From: Bacillus chungangensis
GTDB lineage: Bacteria; Bacillota; Bacilli; Bacillales; Bacillaceae_C
NCBI RefSeq assembly: GCF_030812995.1
Contig: NZ_JAUSTT010000004.1
Span: forward strand, 141,861 to 205,860
Reading direction: 5' to 3'
DNA: 64,000 bases
Shown: positions 44,876 through 54,384 of the stretch, piece by piece
Numbering within the stretch: the stretch's first letter is position 1
Layout of the letters: each line of letters starts with the position of its first letter
Program-made: the position numbers and the translations under genes
The notes under the pieces: model-generated
Databases searched by the model: none
Told to the model about the DNA's origin: nothing
The model's input: the letters and a program-made list of their open reading frames with translations, nothing else

Positions 44876-45097
44876 GATAAAGTGAAGCTTCCATCAGTGG
44901 GGGTTTTCTCTCATCCCCTACTGATAAGCAGTAGAACAAAGGCTAAGATCGCAACGTCCTGTTGCAACGCCTTTGTGACCGACATCCTGTCGGCCCGAAC
45001 CAATCGGACATTTAACTTTCAGTTATCCCCCACCTAGACTTCTAGATTACTCTAACTCTTGAGGTGGGGGTCTTACTGCCAGTTAGATGTGGGATAA
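44876..45097 (+). repeat. Dispersed two-hairpin repeat, copy E
   Basis: The most complete copy: GATAAAGTGAAGCTTCC, H1 44891-44927, then an extra module with GATCGCAACGTCCTGTTGC (about 44936-44995), the linker CCCGAACCAATCGGAC, and H2 45015-45083 where CAGTTATCCCCCACCT pairs with AGGTGGGGGTCTTACTG. It ends GTGGGATAAA. It lies 19 bases after yqgB, in sense orientation. Confidence 0.88.
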
Positions 45098-45117
45098 AAA
45101 AGTTCAATTAATGAAGA

Positions 45118-45166
45118 AGGGGCTGATCTCAAAAGTCATTTTTATGGCTTTTGGGATCAGCCCCTT
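45118..45166 (+). terminator. Terminator-like hairpin downstream of repeat copy E
   Basis: AAGGGGCTGATCTCAAAAG pairs with CTTTTGGGATCAGCCCCTT. It is probably the true end of the yqgB transcript, or an independent repeat. Nothing else is visible in 45170-45510. Confidence 0.7.
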
Positions 45167-45522
45167 TCGGTTTCATTGGCTTCAGCTAACTTGATCTATA
45201 AGCCGAACGAGCAAGTTATAAACCCATTGCGTCGGTTTATTGACCGAATATCATTATCGCCTCCACCTGTTTTATTTTAGGAACTTATTAAACAGTCCCT
45301 TTTTGTCATATTCATAAATGGACAAGCATATGCATGTATAAATAGAAGAATCTCTAATCTAAAACATTCTCCATTAATTTAATCTCTTAAATACTCAGCT
45401 GTGGCGAGAAAAAGCCACTTCCATTCAACACTTCTATTTTAAAAGAAAAATCCTGACTTTACTAAATAAAGAACTCGTAAAAAAATACTGTGCCTTTTTT
45501 ACAAAAAAAGTAAGGAGTGTCT

Positions 45523-45852
45523 ATGATGAAAAAAATCATTGCTTTTCTGCTAACAGCAACGATTGGCTATAGCATTTATCATGATATTACGAATGGAACG
45601 CTGGAAGTTCATTCAACAAATAAAACACTGCAGGATAATACAGAAATAGAAACCTCTCCTTTCATTGCTATTGCTGTTCAACCTGGGGATACGGTGCTTT
45701 CAGTTGTAGAACAATTACAGCAAGCTCCGCTCTCTGCTTCGATTTCTCAAGTCACAAATGATTTTATGCAGTTAAATAAAGGGACGCGTCCAGAAGATAT
45801 TCAAGTCGGAAAAACCTATAATTTTCCAGTTTATCTGAATGAAGAAGATTGA
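45523..45852 (+). CDS. yqfZ: YqfZ-like LysM domain protein
   Basis: A 109-residue protein with a signal-like N-terminus MMKKIIAFLLTATIGYSIY and a C-terminal LysM-type domain (AVQPGDTVLSVVEQLQ, then QVGKTYNFPVY). AAGGAG lies 5 bases before ATG 45523. It matches B. subtilis YqfZ, encoded next to ispG and expressed in the forespore. It is likely exported and wall-binding; the function is not established. Confidence 0.8.
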   Translation: MMKKIIAFLLTATIGYSIYHDITNGTLEVHSTNKTLQDNTEIETSPFIAIAVQPGDTVLSVVEQLQQAPLSASISQVTNDFMQLNKGTRPEDIQVGKTYNFPVYLNEED

Positions 45853-46131
45853 TGTTATTGTTTGTTTTTGCTCCTCTCTCTCTCCATCTTCCTTGTCAAT
45901 TGAACCTTACTATTGATACAATACTCATGAAGGGTTGCCCAACAGCCTTAAATATCCAAGTACCACACAATCATTGCAGCTGAAAACAATTTTAAAAATT
46001 TGTATTAACAATGGCATTGCACCAAGTTTTTCAGCTGTCTATTGGTTTTAGTCTATATAACGACTTTATTGGTGCATTTATTTTTTAAAAATAAGAACCA
46101 TTACTTCACATGTAGAAGGAGAGAACTACCC

Positions 46132-47244
46132 GTGGGTGAAATCATACATCGTTCAAAAACACGCCCTGTCAAAGTCGGAAATTTGACAATTGGGGGCAGC
46201 AATGAACTTTTTATTCAAAGTATGACAACAACAAAAACACATGATGTCGAGGCAACTGTGCGTGAAATAGCACGCTTAGAAGAAGCGGGCTGTCAAATTG
46301 TCCGTGTGGCATGCCCTGATGTGCGAGCGGCTGATGCAATAGCAGATATTAAAAAACAAATCAACATACCTCTTGTTGTCGACATTCATTTTGACTATAG
46401 ACTTGCCTTAAAAGCAATTGAAGGCGGAGCGGATAAGATTAGGATTAACCCAGGAAATATTGGAAGCAGGGAAAAAGTAGAAGCCGTAGTCAAAGCCGCA
46501 AAAGCAAAAGGCATCCCGATTCGTATAGGGGTTAATGCAGGCAGCCTTGAAAGAAAAATTATTCAAAAATATGGCTATCCTACTGCGGACGGCATGGTGG
46601 AAAGCGCTCTTTATCATATCAAAATACTAGAAGATTTGGACTTTCATGATATTATTGTGTCGATGAAAGCATCTGATGTATCTTTGGCAATTGAAGCATA
46701 TGAAAAAGCAGCAAAAGCATTTGATTATCCACTTCACCTTGGAATTACCGAATCTGGAACACTGTTTGCAGGAACGGTGAAAAGTGCGGCTGGACTCGGA
46801 GTTATTTTAAATAAAGGCATTGGCAATACATTGCGAATATCATTAAGTGCTGACCCAGTAGAAGAGGTAAAAGTTGCGCGAGAATTATTAAAAGTTTTTG
46901 GTCTTTCATCAAATGCCGCAACATTGATTTCTTGTCCTACATGTGGACGAATTGAAATTGATCTTATCAGCATTGCGAATGAGGTAGAAGAATACATTCA
47001 AAAAATCAAAGCCCCATTAAAAGTTGCAGTGCTCGGCTGTGCTGTGAATGGTCCTGGTGAAGCACGAGAAGCAGATATTGGGATTGCCGGCGCGCGAGGA
47101 GAAGGATTGCTTTTCCGCCATGGAAAAATTGTGCGTAAAGTCCCTGAGGAGATTATGGTAGAAGAATTGAAAAAAGAAATTGACATCCTTGCAGAAGAAT
47201 ATTTTCAAAAAAAAGCAGCTGAAGAAGCTGAGGCACAGTCCTAA
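46132..47244 (+). CDS. ispG: 4-hydroxy-3-methylbut-2-en-1-yl diphosphate synthase (flavodoxin)
   Basis: A 370-residue [4Fe-4S] enzyme of the MEP isoprenoid pathway that converts MEcPP to HMBPP. The cluster cysteines are in ISCPTCGR and [11 protein letters not shown], and the N-terminal barrel has [14 protein letters not shown] 46132 follows AAGGAGAG; the longer frame from 46042 lacks a ribosome site. The next enzyme of the pathway, IspH, is encoded 8 kb away in this window. Confidence 0.97.
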   Translation: MGEIIHRSKTRPVKVGNLTIGGSNELFIQSMTTTKTHDVEATVREIARLEEAGCQIVRVACPDVRAADAIADIKKQINIPLVVDIHFDYRLALKAIEGGADKIRINPGNIGSREKVEAVVKAAKAKGIPIRIGVNAGSLERKIIQKYGYPTADGMVESALYHIKILEDLDFHDIIVSMKASDVSLAIEAYEKAAKAFDYPLHLGITESGTLFAGTVKSAAGLGVILNKGIGNTLRISLSADPVEEVKVARELLKVFGLSSNAATLISCPTCGRIEIDLISIANEVEEYIQKIKAPLKVAVLGCAVNGPGEAREADIGIAGARGEGLLFRHGKIVRKVPEEIMVEELKKEIDILAEEYFQKKAAEEAEAQS

Positions 47245-47247
47245 ACG

Positions 47248-47286
47248 AAAAACCACAGAGAGAAATGCATCTTCTGTGGTTTTTTG
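47248..47286 (+). terminator. Terminator after ispG
   Basis: AAAAACCACAGA pairs with TCTGTGGTTTTT, then TTG. Confidence 0.88.
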
Positions 47287-47319
47287 TTCAAATTTAATGA
47301 CATAGAAATGGAGGAGCAA

Positions 47320-47814
47320 ATGGAGACAACAAATGTCTTGGTCTATAAATATGGTGGGAAGCTGCATTACCAATGGGCTGTTTCCATCATAAGACATACA
47401 GATGATTATATCATTGGCTATGGAGAACCTGGAAGAAAGTTAGTACATCATACTAATGGAGAGGTGTACCATTGTCATTCATACTCAATAGAATTTTTCC
47501 CTTTTAAAAAATGGTTTACAGTACATATTGATATTGATGAAAATGGTGCAAGTGAATATTATTGTAATATTTGTATGCCGCCTACATTTTTAAAACAACA
47601 TATAAGCTTTGTTGATCTAGACTTAGATATCATACGGAATGTAGAAGGGACTTGGTCTGTTGTAGATGAAGACGAATTCAATACTAATTCTGTTAAGTTA
47701 AAATACCCCAAATATATAAGTGAAAATGCCCAAAAATCCTTAGATGATTTATTACATCATATAAAAGAAGAGAAGTTCCCATTTGATGGATTTTTCGATC
47801 AGTATATAAATTAA
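47320..47814 (+). CDS. DUF402 family protein (nucleoside di/triphosphatase-like)
   Basis: A 164-residue protein with the DUF402 core: conserved YYCNICMPP, FVDLDLDI and DEDEFN acidic motifs, like B. subtilis YgaC and the S. aureus nucleoside tri/diphosphatase Ntdp. It would hydrolyse nucleotides in a Mg/Mn-dependent way; this is family inference. ATG 47320 lies 5 bases after GGAGG. It is not part of the B. subtilis gene order between ispG (yqfY) and yqfX, so it is probably a local insertion. Confidence 0.82.
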   Translation: METTNVLVYKYGGKLHYQWAVSIIRHTDDYIIGYGEPGRKLVHHTNGEVYHCHSYSIEFFPFKKWFTVHIDIDENGASEYYCNICMPPTFLKQHISFVDLDLDIIRNVEGTWSVVDEDEFNTNSVKLKYPKYISENAQKSLDDLLHHIKEEKFPFDGFFDQYIN

Positions 47815-47929
47815 AAGAATGTATTTTATAGAGTAAATTTTCAATCAAGGGGCCCTTATCCGATTTTTTTAAAAAAAGAGCACTTTTTCTTCGTTCGATA
47901 TATTGTTTGTCACAGCTTTCTTAATCCTT

Positions 47930-47990
47930 CAGTTATCTCCTTCTAGCGCTTCTGCTTCTTACGCTTCATATATAAGGCGGGGGATGCATT
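47930..47990 (+). repeat. Dispersed repeat, partial copy F
   Basis: A short, degenerate H2-like piece: CTTCAGTTATCTCCTTCTAG and AAGGCGGGGGATG. H1 and the linker are not recognisable. It lies 3' of the DUF402 gene in sense orientation. Confidence 0.5.
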
Positions 47991-48009
47991 TTGTTACTCA
48001 GTACAAGAA

Positions 48010-48053
48010 GGGGCTGCCTATAAGGCAGTAAACCTGACTTACAGGACAGCCCC
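48010..48053. terminator. Hairpin between convergent DUF402 and yqfX genes
   Basis: GGGGCTG pairs with CAGCCCC, with a second small hairpin GCCTATAAGGC inside. The T-rich tail is weak. Confidence 0.55.
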
Positions 48054-48110
48054 AGCCTCTTGTTATTTTCAAAATGCTCCCAAGTTTTGAAAAAAACACT
48101 TTCTGCTATT

Positions 48111-48485
48111 TTATGTTCGAAGAAAAGGGAGAATAAACAAGCCGAGAATCAATGCAAATGCACCGATTACGATTGATGAGACTCCTAATGTGGCCGAACC
48201 TCTTCTGCGAGCAAAGAACCCTAAGATGACGCCAATCGCTCCCAAAAATACTGGCCAAAAAAAGAGGGCAAGGATAGAAATGACCAAGCCGGTATAGCCC
48301 ATTACCCGGCCATTGCCTTCGTCTCCTACTTCTTCACGATCGTTGTTATCACGAATGGAAGTAGGCGGTGGTGCCATTTCTGTTGCCATTTCTTCATTAT
48401 ATTGCCGATCTCGTCTCAGTTCTTCTTGTTCATTACGATGAGGCGAGTCCTCTTTTGAGTTGTTAGAACGCGAGTTATTATTCAT
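48111..48485 (-). CDS. yqfX: YqfX-like small membrane protein
   Basis: A 124-residue protein with a hydrophilic, Asn/Glu/Arg-rich N-terminus (1-58) and two C-terminal membrane helices separated by FFARRRGSATLG, a DUF4190-like arrangement. It matches B. subtilis YqfX, which lies between yqfW and ispG. Function unknown; the tail is likely cytoplasmic. Confidence 0.82.
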   Translation of the reverse strand: MNNNSRSNNSKEDSPHRNEQEELRRDRQYNEEMATEMAPPPTSIRDNNDREEVGDEGNGRVMGYTGLVISILALFFWPVFLGAIGVILGFFARRRGSATLGVSSIVIGAFALILGLFILPFLRT

Positions 48486-48709
48486 ACAATCCCCTCACTT
48501 TCAAAAGTAGGGAGCGTTATTATTGTGTACGTCTTTTTCGTAAAATAAAGATGTTAATGTTTAACACCTTTTTGACTATTCGCGTCAACAGGCAATAAAT
48601 ATGCTACAATTTAATTATGTATGAAATAGTCTGCTAAAGCCCAAAGCCTTACATTCATTTTATGAACAAATAATCGGTGGCTTTTTTAAAAGAGAAGGAG
48701 TAGATATAC

Positions 48710-49288
48710 ATGTTAAAAAGAGTAGGAATTGATATAGATGGTACGGTTACTTGCCCCACCTCTCTGCTGCCATTCATCAATGAAGCATTTAAATTACAGC
48801 TTTCACTCAATGATATCGTTGAATACGATTTAACAAAAGCAGTCAAAGTATCTCCTGAAACATTTCAGGATTGGTTCCTGCAGGCGGAGCCTACCATATA
48901 TAAAGAATCTCCTCTGGCTGAAGGGGCGAAGCAAATTTTAGATAGTTGGAAGGATCTTTTTCAGCTGTATTATATTAGTGCAAGAAGCAGCCAATTGCTA
49001 GAAGTCACAAAAAATTGGTTTAAGCACCATAATATTGCATACCACCATATAGAGTTAATTGGGACGCACGATAAGATTTCAACTGCCAAAAAACATGAAG
49101 TAGATTTATTTTTAGAGGATAAACATGATAATGCAGTAGCGATCCATGAAGCACTAGACATCCCTGTTATTCTCTTTGATACACCTTACAATCGCGATCC
49201 AATTCCAAACGGTGTTATCCGCGTGCAAAATTGGCAGCAAGCGAATCAGTGGGTTACTCGGCTGCTTGAAGCCCAGTCTATATCATAG
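48710..49288 (+). CDS. yqfW: HAD-family 5'-nucleotidase-like protein YqfW
   Basis: A 192-residue haloacid dehalogenase-fold phosphatase of the 5'(3')-deoxyribonucleotidase-like group. Motif I is GIDIDGTVT (aspartates 8 and 10), motif II is in YYISARSS, motif III/IV in KHEVDLFLEDKHDNA. The substrate is unproven, probably a nucleotide. AGAGAAGGAG precedes the ATG. Confidence 0.87.
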   Translation: MLKRVGIDIDGTVTCPTSLLPFINEAFKLQLSLNDIVEYDLTKAVKVSPETFQDWFLQAEPTIYKESPLAEGAKQILDSWKDLFQLYYISARSSQLLEVTKNWFKHHNIAYHHIELIGTHDKISTAKKHEVDLFLEDKHDNAVAIHEALDIPVILFDTPYNRDPIPNGVIRVQNWQQANQWVTRLLEAQSIS

Positions 49289-49299
49289 ATATTTATCAG

Positions 49300-49336
49300 A
49301 AAGCCGTATGAACATATTTTTCATACGGCTTTTAAT
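49300..49336. terminator. Bidirectional terminator between yqfW and zur
   Basis: AAAGCCGTATGA pairs perfectly with TCATACGGCTTT, 9-base loop. On the plus side TT follows; the last bases of zur overlap its edge. Confidence 0.9.
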
Positions 49337-49745
49337 GTACGCAAGCAGGGCAAGTCCCATAAATTTCAAATTTATGTCCCGAAACATCATATCCATTTAA
49401 ATCTTCTTCTAGTAAAGGCATTGGGCACGTATGAATCGCTTTTGTACAACCACACTTCAAACAAATAAAATGGTGATGATGTGTGTTCGTTCCACAAGTA
49501 AATCGAAAATGCATTTCACCGCTAAGCTCTGTTTCCTCCAAAATTCCAAGCTCTGAAAATAAAGACAGGTTCCGATAGATGGTGTCAAAGCTTAAACCAG
49601 GATAATCTTTTCTCATTTCTTCTAAAATTTCTTTCGCTGTTAAATAACGATTGTGATCAGAAAAAAGTTCAAGCATTTGCTCACGTTTACTCGTTTGTTT
49701 GTAGCCATTTAATTTCAGTGTTTCAATTGCTTCGGAAACATTCAT
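49332..49745 (-). CDS. zur: Zinc uptake regulator Zur (Fur family)
   Basis: A 137-residue Fur-family repressor with a winged helix in 1-80 and a dimerisation/metal domain in 81-137. Structural zinc cysteines are CLKC (95, 98) and CPAC (132, 135). The HHHHF cluster (89-93) is the regulatory site region. It represses zinc uptake when zinc is sufficient. It overlaps znuB by 4 bases as third gene of znuC-znuB-zur, so it likely regulates its own operon through the box at 51402-51423. Zur rather than Fur or PerR is chosen by this context. Confidence 0.93.
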   Translation of the reverse strand: MNVSEAIETLKLNGYKQTSKREQMLELFSDHNRYLTAKEILEEMRKDYPGLSFDTIYRNLSLFSELGILEETELSGEMHFRFTCGTNTHHHHFICLKCGCTKAIHTCPMPLLEEDLNGYDVSGHKFEIYGTCPACVH

Positions 49746-50611
49746 ATCTCCACACCTCGTTTTATTTTTACAGAAATGCCGCTGCGTATACGTTTATAGG
49801 CAATAGCAAGCAATAAAATGAAAATAGCTATCATCACAATCGTGCCGCCTGGTGCAAGATCTAAATAAAAGGCGCTTATTAAGCCGCCAAGCACAGACAC
49901 TTCCCCAAAAAGCACAGACAAGCATAATGTTTGTTTAAATCCTCTTGCAATTCTCATACTTGCTGCTACAGGCAGCGTCATCAAAGAAGAAACTAACAAA
50001 ATACCAACAATTCTCATAGATGCTGCAATGACTAAAGCGACCAAAATAATAAAGAGAAAATGAATGGTTCGGGCAGCGATTCCCGAAGCTTTTGCATGTT
50101 CCTCATCAAAGGACAATAAAAAAAGCTCTTTATACAATAATACTACGGTCGCAACCACAAGTACACTAATGGAAATAATAACATATAAATCAGTACGGCT
50201 TACTGCACTAACGCTTCCAAATAAATAATTCAATAAATCTGTATTAAAACCATCTGCCAGCGAGATAAAGATCACTCCTATCCCAATTCCTGCGGAAAGG
50301 ATGATAGGAATGGCCAGTTCTTGATAATGCTTGTAGATCATCCGAAGCCGTTCAATAAATACCGCTCCCACTACGGAAAAAGCTGTTCCAATATAGACAG
50401 GGTTTAAACCTGCAAATAGTGCAACTTTTTTACTTAACAAGAGGCTCGCAGCAATTCCAGACAAAGTAACATGACTTAACGCATCAGCAATTAATGATAA
50501 GCGGCGTACAACAATAAAAGCCCCTAAAAAAGGTGCGATCAAACCGATCAGCATACCAGTTAAAAATGTATTTCGTAAAAACTCATATTGGAAAATTGCT
50601 GTGATCATCAT
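49742..50611 (-). CDS. znuB: Zinc ABC transporter permease (ZnuB/AdcB)
   Basis: A 289-residue ABC-3 family permease with 8-9 membrane helices and the GAFIVVRRLSLIADALSHVTLSG motif after helix 1. It forms the channel of the high-affinity Zn uptake system with ZnuC. ATG 50611 lies 5 bases after GAGGG; the gap to znuC is 2 bases. No gene for the solute-binding lipoprotein (ZnuA) is in this operon; it must be elsewhere. Confidence 0.92.
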   Translation of the reverse strand: MMITAIFQYEFLRNTFLTGMLIGLIAPFLGAFIVVRRLSLIADALSHVTLSGIAASLLLSKKVALFAGLNPVYIGTAFSVVGAVFIERLRMIYKHYQELAIPIILSAGIGIGVIFISLADGFNTDLLNYLFGSVSAVSRTDLYVIISISVLVVATVVLLYKELFLLSFDEEHAKASGIAARTIHFLFIILVALVIAASMRIVGILLVSSLMTLPVAASMRIARGFKQTLCLSVLFGEVSVLGGLISAFYLDLAPGGTIVMIAIFILLLAIAYKRIRSGISVKIKRGVEI

Positions 50612-50613
50612 TT

Positions 50614-51384
50614 TCACCCTCTTTCCTCATGATGATGCTTTAACAAATGGATATCATGATTGTAAAAGGAAGCTAAATCTCCTTGCGTCATTTCTTCAAA
50701 ATCCTCCGTCTTCCCATGAAAATGCAAATGCTTATTTAAACAAGCGACGTGAGTAACTTTATTCGTAATTGTTCCAATATCATGGGTGACAAGAATTAAT
50801 GTCAAATTTAAATTTTTGTTCAATTGTTCGAGCATATCATAAAATGCTTGCACATGTTTCGCATCAACTCCAACAGTCGGTTCATCGAGAATCAATACAT
50901 CTGGTTCACTGACTATAGCGCGTGCAATAAACACTCGCTGCTGTTGTCCTCCTGATAGTTCACCTATATTCCGGTAAAGAAATGCTTCCATGCCAACGGA
51001 TCGAACAGCTTCTATAATGATTGATTTATATTTTTTTCCAATAAACCGAAACAGCCCAACTTTTTTTGTTAGGCCACTGGCAACGACTTCATATACTGTT
51101 GCTGGAAATCCAGTATTAAAAGAATTTGCCTTTTGAGAAACAAAACCAATCCGATCCCAATCTTTAAATTTCTCCTGAGGACAACCGAACAAAGAAACGG
51201 TTCCTTGCTGTGGTTTTAACAGCCCAAGTATTATTTTCAATAAAGTTGATTTTCCAGATCCATTCGGTCCGACTAGGCCAAGAAATACTCCTTTCGGAAC
51301 AACAAGGTTAATATCCTCCAACACATTTTCGCGTTCATAACGAAAGTATACTTGGTTAACAGCAATAGCTGGTTGTTCGTTCAT
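50614..51384 (-). CDS. znuC: Zinc ABC transporter ATP-binding protein (ZnuC/AdcC)
   Basis: A 256-residue ABC ATPase with Walker A GLVGPNGSGKST, signature IGELSGGQQQRVFIARA, Walker B VLILDEPTVGVD and H-loop VTHD. The C-terminus NHDIHLLKHHHEERG is histidine-rich, as in zinc-type ATPases. First gene of the znu-zur operon, preceded by a Zur-box-like operator. Confidence 0.93.
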   Translation of the reverse strand: MNEQPAIAVNQVYFRYERENVLEDINLVVPKGVFLGLVGPNGSGKSTLLKIILGLLKPQQGTVSLFGCPQEKFKDWDRIGFVSQKANSFNTGFPATVYEVVASGLTKKVGLFRFIGKKYKSIIIEAVRSVGMEAFLYRNIGELSGGQQQRVFIARAIVSEPDVLILDEPTVGVDAKHVQAFYDMLEQLNKNLNLTLILVTHDIGTITNKVTHVACLNKHLHFHGKTEDFEEMTQGDLASFYNHDIHLLKHHHEERG

Positions 51385-51401
51385 GTGAAAGCTCCACCTT
51401 T

Positions 51402-51423
51402 TGATAAGAATGATTACGATTTA
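51402..51423 (-). promoter_or_regulatory. Candidate Zur operator upstream of znuC
   Basis: On the minus strand TAAATCGTAATCATTCTTAT: the left half TCGTAAT and central ATT match the Bacillus Zur consensus TCGTAATNATTACGA, the right half is degenerate. It lies 18-39 bases before the znuC start, downstream of a possible TATACT -10 at 51432-51437. Confidence 0.65.
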
Positions 51424-51675
51424 GAACATTTTGTAGTATACATGACATTGGCAAAAAAGTAAATAAGTATGCTTCGCCAAATAGTGTACTGGATTTATCC
51501 TGTTATAAGAGAACACGTCGATTCAGAGTGAAACATTCCCCATTTCTTGAATCAGGAAGAAGACATTTTACGTCAAGACGAAAAAAACCGACTAACCAGA
51601 TTGGCAAAATTTCATTGCATTTACTGTCACATTATTCTTGTCCGCATCATATCTTTCCAACGAGGAGGGATATGC

Positions 51676-51930
51676 ATGAAGTTGGTACAAAATATGGTCA
51701 ATTACAAAATGAATATGATTACTGCAGATGAACTATTAAAGTATGCAAAACAATTTAATGTTGCTTTAAAACAAGAGGATGCTGAAAAAATCGCCGCTCA
51801 TATCCGCGGTAAAAATATTAATATTTTTGATCATCAAGAGCGTGCGGCTTTAATAAAAGATGTGGCAAAAATAGCAGGTCCGCACATAGCGAAAGAAATC
51901 AACCGTATTATCGTTCAATTTAGCACTTAA
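51676..51930 (+). CDS. yqfT: YqfT-like protein (DUF2624)
   Basis: An 84-residue helical protein with NMITADELLKYAKQFNVALK and IRGKNINIFDHQERAALIKD, the DUF2624/YqfT pattern. ATG 51676 is preceded by GAGGAGGG; the frame open from 51547 is not needed. Its position beside nfo matches B. subtilis. Function unknown. Confidence 0.83.
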   Translation: MKLVQNMVNYKMNMITADELLKYAKQFNVALKQEDAEKIAAHIRGKNINIFDHQERAALIKDVAKIAGPHIAKEINRIIVQFST

Positions 51931-51996
51931 TTGGGGAGGGAAACTAAAGAAGAGCAGATTGGGAGGCAGTTTGCTCCCTCCCTCATTCTGTTCCTT

Positions 51997-52893
51997 TTAC
52001 GCTTGGTTGACAATCTTCTCAAGTAATGTCTTATCAAACTCTTTCTTTTTAAGCATTTCAATTTCAAATTTATAAGGCGGCTTTTTATTTTTTTTATCTT
52101 CTCCAACGTATGGCGTTTCCAAGATTTTAGGAATATCTTGCAACTGTGGATGATGTACAATATCTTTTAATGCATTAAAACCAATATGCCCAAAACCGAT
52201 ATTTTCATGACGGTCTTTTCCAGCGCCGCATGCATTTTTACTATCGTTAATATGAAGCACGTTTATTCTTTCTAACCCAATTATTTTATCAAATTCCTCC
52301 AAAACACCATCAAAATCATTGATAATATCATAGCCAGCATCATGTGTATGACATGTATCGAAGCAAACAGATAACTTATCATTGTGATGCACGCCATCGA
52401 TAATCAAAGCAAGCTCTTCAAATGTTCTGCCACACTCAGAACCTTTGCCAGCCATTGTTTCTAGAGCAATTTTCACTTTCTGATTAGAAGTAAGCACTTC
52501 ATTCAGACCTTCAATTATTTTTCGGATGCCTTTTTCGGCTCCTTCTCCAACATGAGCACCAGGGTGAAGGACAATTTTATCTGCTCCCAACGCCTCTGTT
52601 CTCTCTATTTCTGAGCGAAGAAAATTGACACCTAATTCAAATGTACTGGGATTGACTGAGTTGGCGATATTAATGATATAAGGAGCATGGACAACAATAT
52701 CCTCAATCCCATTTTCTTTCATATGTGCCTGTCCTGCTTCGATATTTAAGTCTTCAATCTTTTTTCTGCGTGTGTTTTGTGGAGCTCCTGTATAAATCAT
52801 AAACGTATTTGCACCATAAGAAGCAGCTTCTTCACTAGCCCCTAACAGCATTTTTTTCCCACTCATAGAAACATGAGAACCGATTTTTAACAT
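51997..52893 (-). CDS. nfo: Deoxyribonuclease IV (endonuclease IV)
   Basis: A 298-residue AP endonuclease with a three-zinc TIM barrel. Metal-binding motifs are [39 protein letters not shown] and RHENIGFG. It cleaves 5' to abasic sites in base-excision repair and acts in spore DNA repair in Bacillus. GGAGGAAATGTTAGACC precedes the ATG. Confidence 0.96.
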   Translation of the reverse strand: MLKIGSHVSMSGKKMLLGASEEAASYGANTFMIYTGAPQNTRRKKIEDLNIEAGQAHMKENGIEDIVVHAPYIINIANSVNPSTFELGVNFLRSEIERTEALGADKIVLHPGAHVGEGAEKGIRKIIEGLNEVLTSNQKVKIALETMAGKGSECGRTFEELALIIDGVHHNDKLSVCFDTCHTHDAGYDIINDFDGVLEEFDKIIGLERINVLHINDSKNACGAGKDRHENIGFGHIGFNALKDIVHHPQLQDIPKILETPYVGEDKKNKKPPYKFEIEMLKKKEFDKTLLEKIVNQA

Positions 52894-52994
52894 GGTCTAA
52901 CATTTCCTCCCCCGTCGATTTCATTTTTCAGAGGTCAACTAATAAGAATTCAGCTCCTTGATTAGTTGAAGTCACCACAGGCTTGTTACATACT

Positions 52995-54311
52995 TTATTT
53001 ACGTTTCTGAAGCCTGCGCTCTCGTTTTTTAAAACTTTCTACTTGTTGATTTATTTTCTTTTTATAGCCTGGCTTTACTTTTTTTGGCTTTTGTATAAGC
53101 GACCGGGCTTTTCGCTCTAAATCATCAACTTGCTTTACTCGTTTTTTTCGTCTATTCCGATCATCTTGTTTAATCCACTCACCGTTTTTAAGATCCATAT
53201 GCAGGAATGTAATCCCTGCCTTCTCCAGCTGGTTCAGCTTGTCCTCATCACTATGCTCATATATCGTTGCTGCAATCCCTGAACTCCCCGCTCGTGCGGT
53301 GCGGCCAGCGCGATGAATATAGAAATCAAGATCACTCGGAAGCTCATAGTTAATCACATGGCTTACACCTTCAATATCAATTCCTCTTGCCGCTAAATCG
53401 GTAGCAACAATAAACTGATAATCAAGATTAGCAATTTGCTTCATCATTCTTTTTCGATCACGAGGCTGAAGATCGCCATGGATGCGCCCAACTTTGAAGC
53501 CTTTTTCCAATAATAAGTCAGCAACTGCATCAGCATTCATTTTTGTGTTTGTAAAAACAATTGCCAAATAGGGATTATAGGCACGCAGCATATCGGAAAG
53601 AAGATCTATTTTCTCTCTACTTTTAAGCGGAACTAAAACATGTTCGATGTTTTCCGCTGCAAGCTGTTGCGGCTGAACATGGGTATATTTTGGATTTTCC
53701 ATATATTTTTTAAGAAAAGGTTTTAGTTTTTCGGGTATTGTCGCTGAAAAAACAAGCATTTGCAAGTCTTTCGGCATTCTCCCTGCGATTTGATCGACAT
53801 CATATAGAAAGCCCATTTCCAGCATTAAATCAGCCTCATCGATAACAAAACTGGACGTTTTATGGACGTATAGCGCCTGTTCTAGGATAAGATCGTGAAT
53901 GCGCCCAGGAGTACCGATTACAATGTGCGGCTGTTTTTTTAATTTTTCTATCGTTCGTTTTTTATCCGTACCGCCAATAAAGCAGCGAACATCTATTTGC
54001 TCCGTTTCAATTCCTAACTTAGTCATTTTCAGGGCTTCACGATAAATTTGATCTGCTAATTCTCTCGTCGGTGCTGTAATAACTGCTTGCACCTCTGCGC
54101 GTTCAGGCTCTAATTTTTCTAGAATAGGCAACAAATAAGCATGAGTCTTGCCTGTCCCAGTCTGTGATTGTCCGATCGCACTTTCTCCTTTGAGAATAAG
54201 AGGAATCATTTTTTTCTGTATTTCTGTCGGCTCGTGAAAACCTAATTGCGTAATTGCTTTATAAATAAAAGGCTTAAATCCAAATTGGGAAAAAGGATGT
54301 TTTTCAGCCAT
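52995..54311 (-). CDS. cshB: DEAD-box RNA helicase CshB
   Basis: A 438-residue cold-shock type RNA helicase with the Q motif, Walker A GQSQTGTGKT, PTRELADQI, DEAD in VIDEADLMLEMGF, SAT, and HRAGRTARAG. A basic C-terminal tail (from about 385) replaces any extra domain. ATG 54311 follows AAAGGAGTGAGG; GTG 54320 is less likely. Genomic place next to nfo and yqfQ supports CshB (yqfR). Confidence 0.93.
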   Translation of the reverse strand: MAEKHPFSQFGFKPFIYKAITQLGFHEPTEIQKKMIPLILKGESAIGQSQTGTGKTHAYLLPILEKLEPERAEVQAVITAPTRELADQIYREALKMTKLGIETEQIDVRCFIGGTDKKRTIEKLKKQPHIVIGTPGRIHDLILEQALYVHKTSSFVIDEADLMLEMGFLYDVDQIAGRMPKDLQMLVFSATIPEKLKPFLKKYMENPKYTHVQPQQLAAENIEHVLVPLKSREKIDLLSDMLRAYNPYLAIVFTNTKMNADAVADLLLEKGFKVGRIHGDLQPRDRKRMMKQIANLDYQFIVATDLAARGIDIEGVSHVINYELPSDLDFYIHRAGRTARAGSSGIAATIYEHSDEDKLNQLEKAGITFLHMDLKNGEWIKQDDRNRRKKRVKQVDDLERKARSLIQKPKKVKPGYKKKINQQVESFKKRERRLQKRK

Positions 54312-54384
54312 CTTCCTCACTCCTTTCTTTGTTCATTGATTTATCCCACAAAATCAATTCTTATTTCCTCATTGATAAAAAGTA

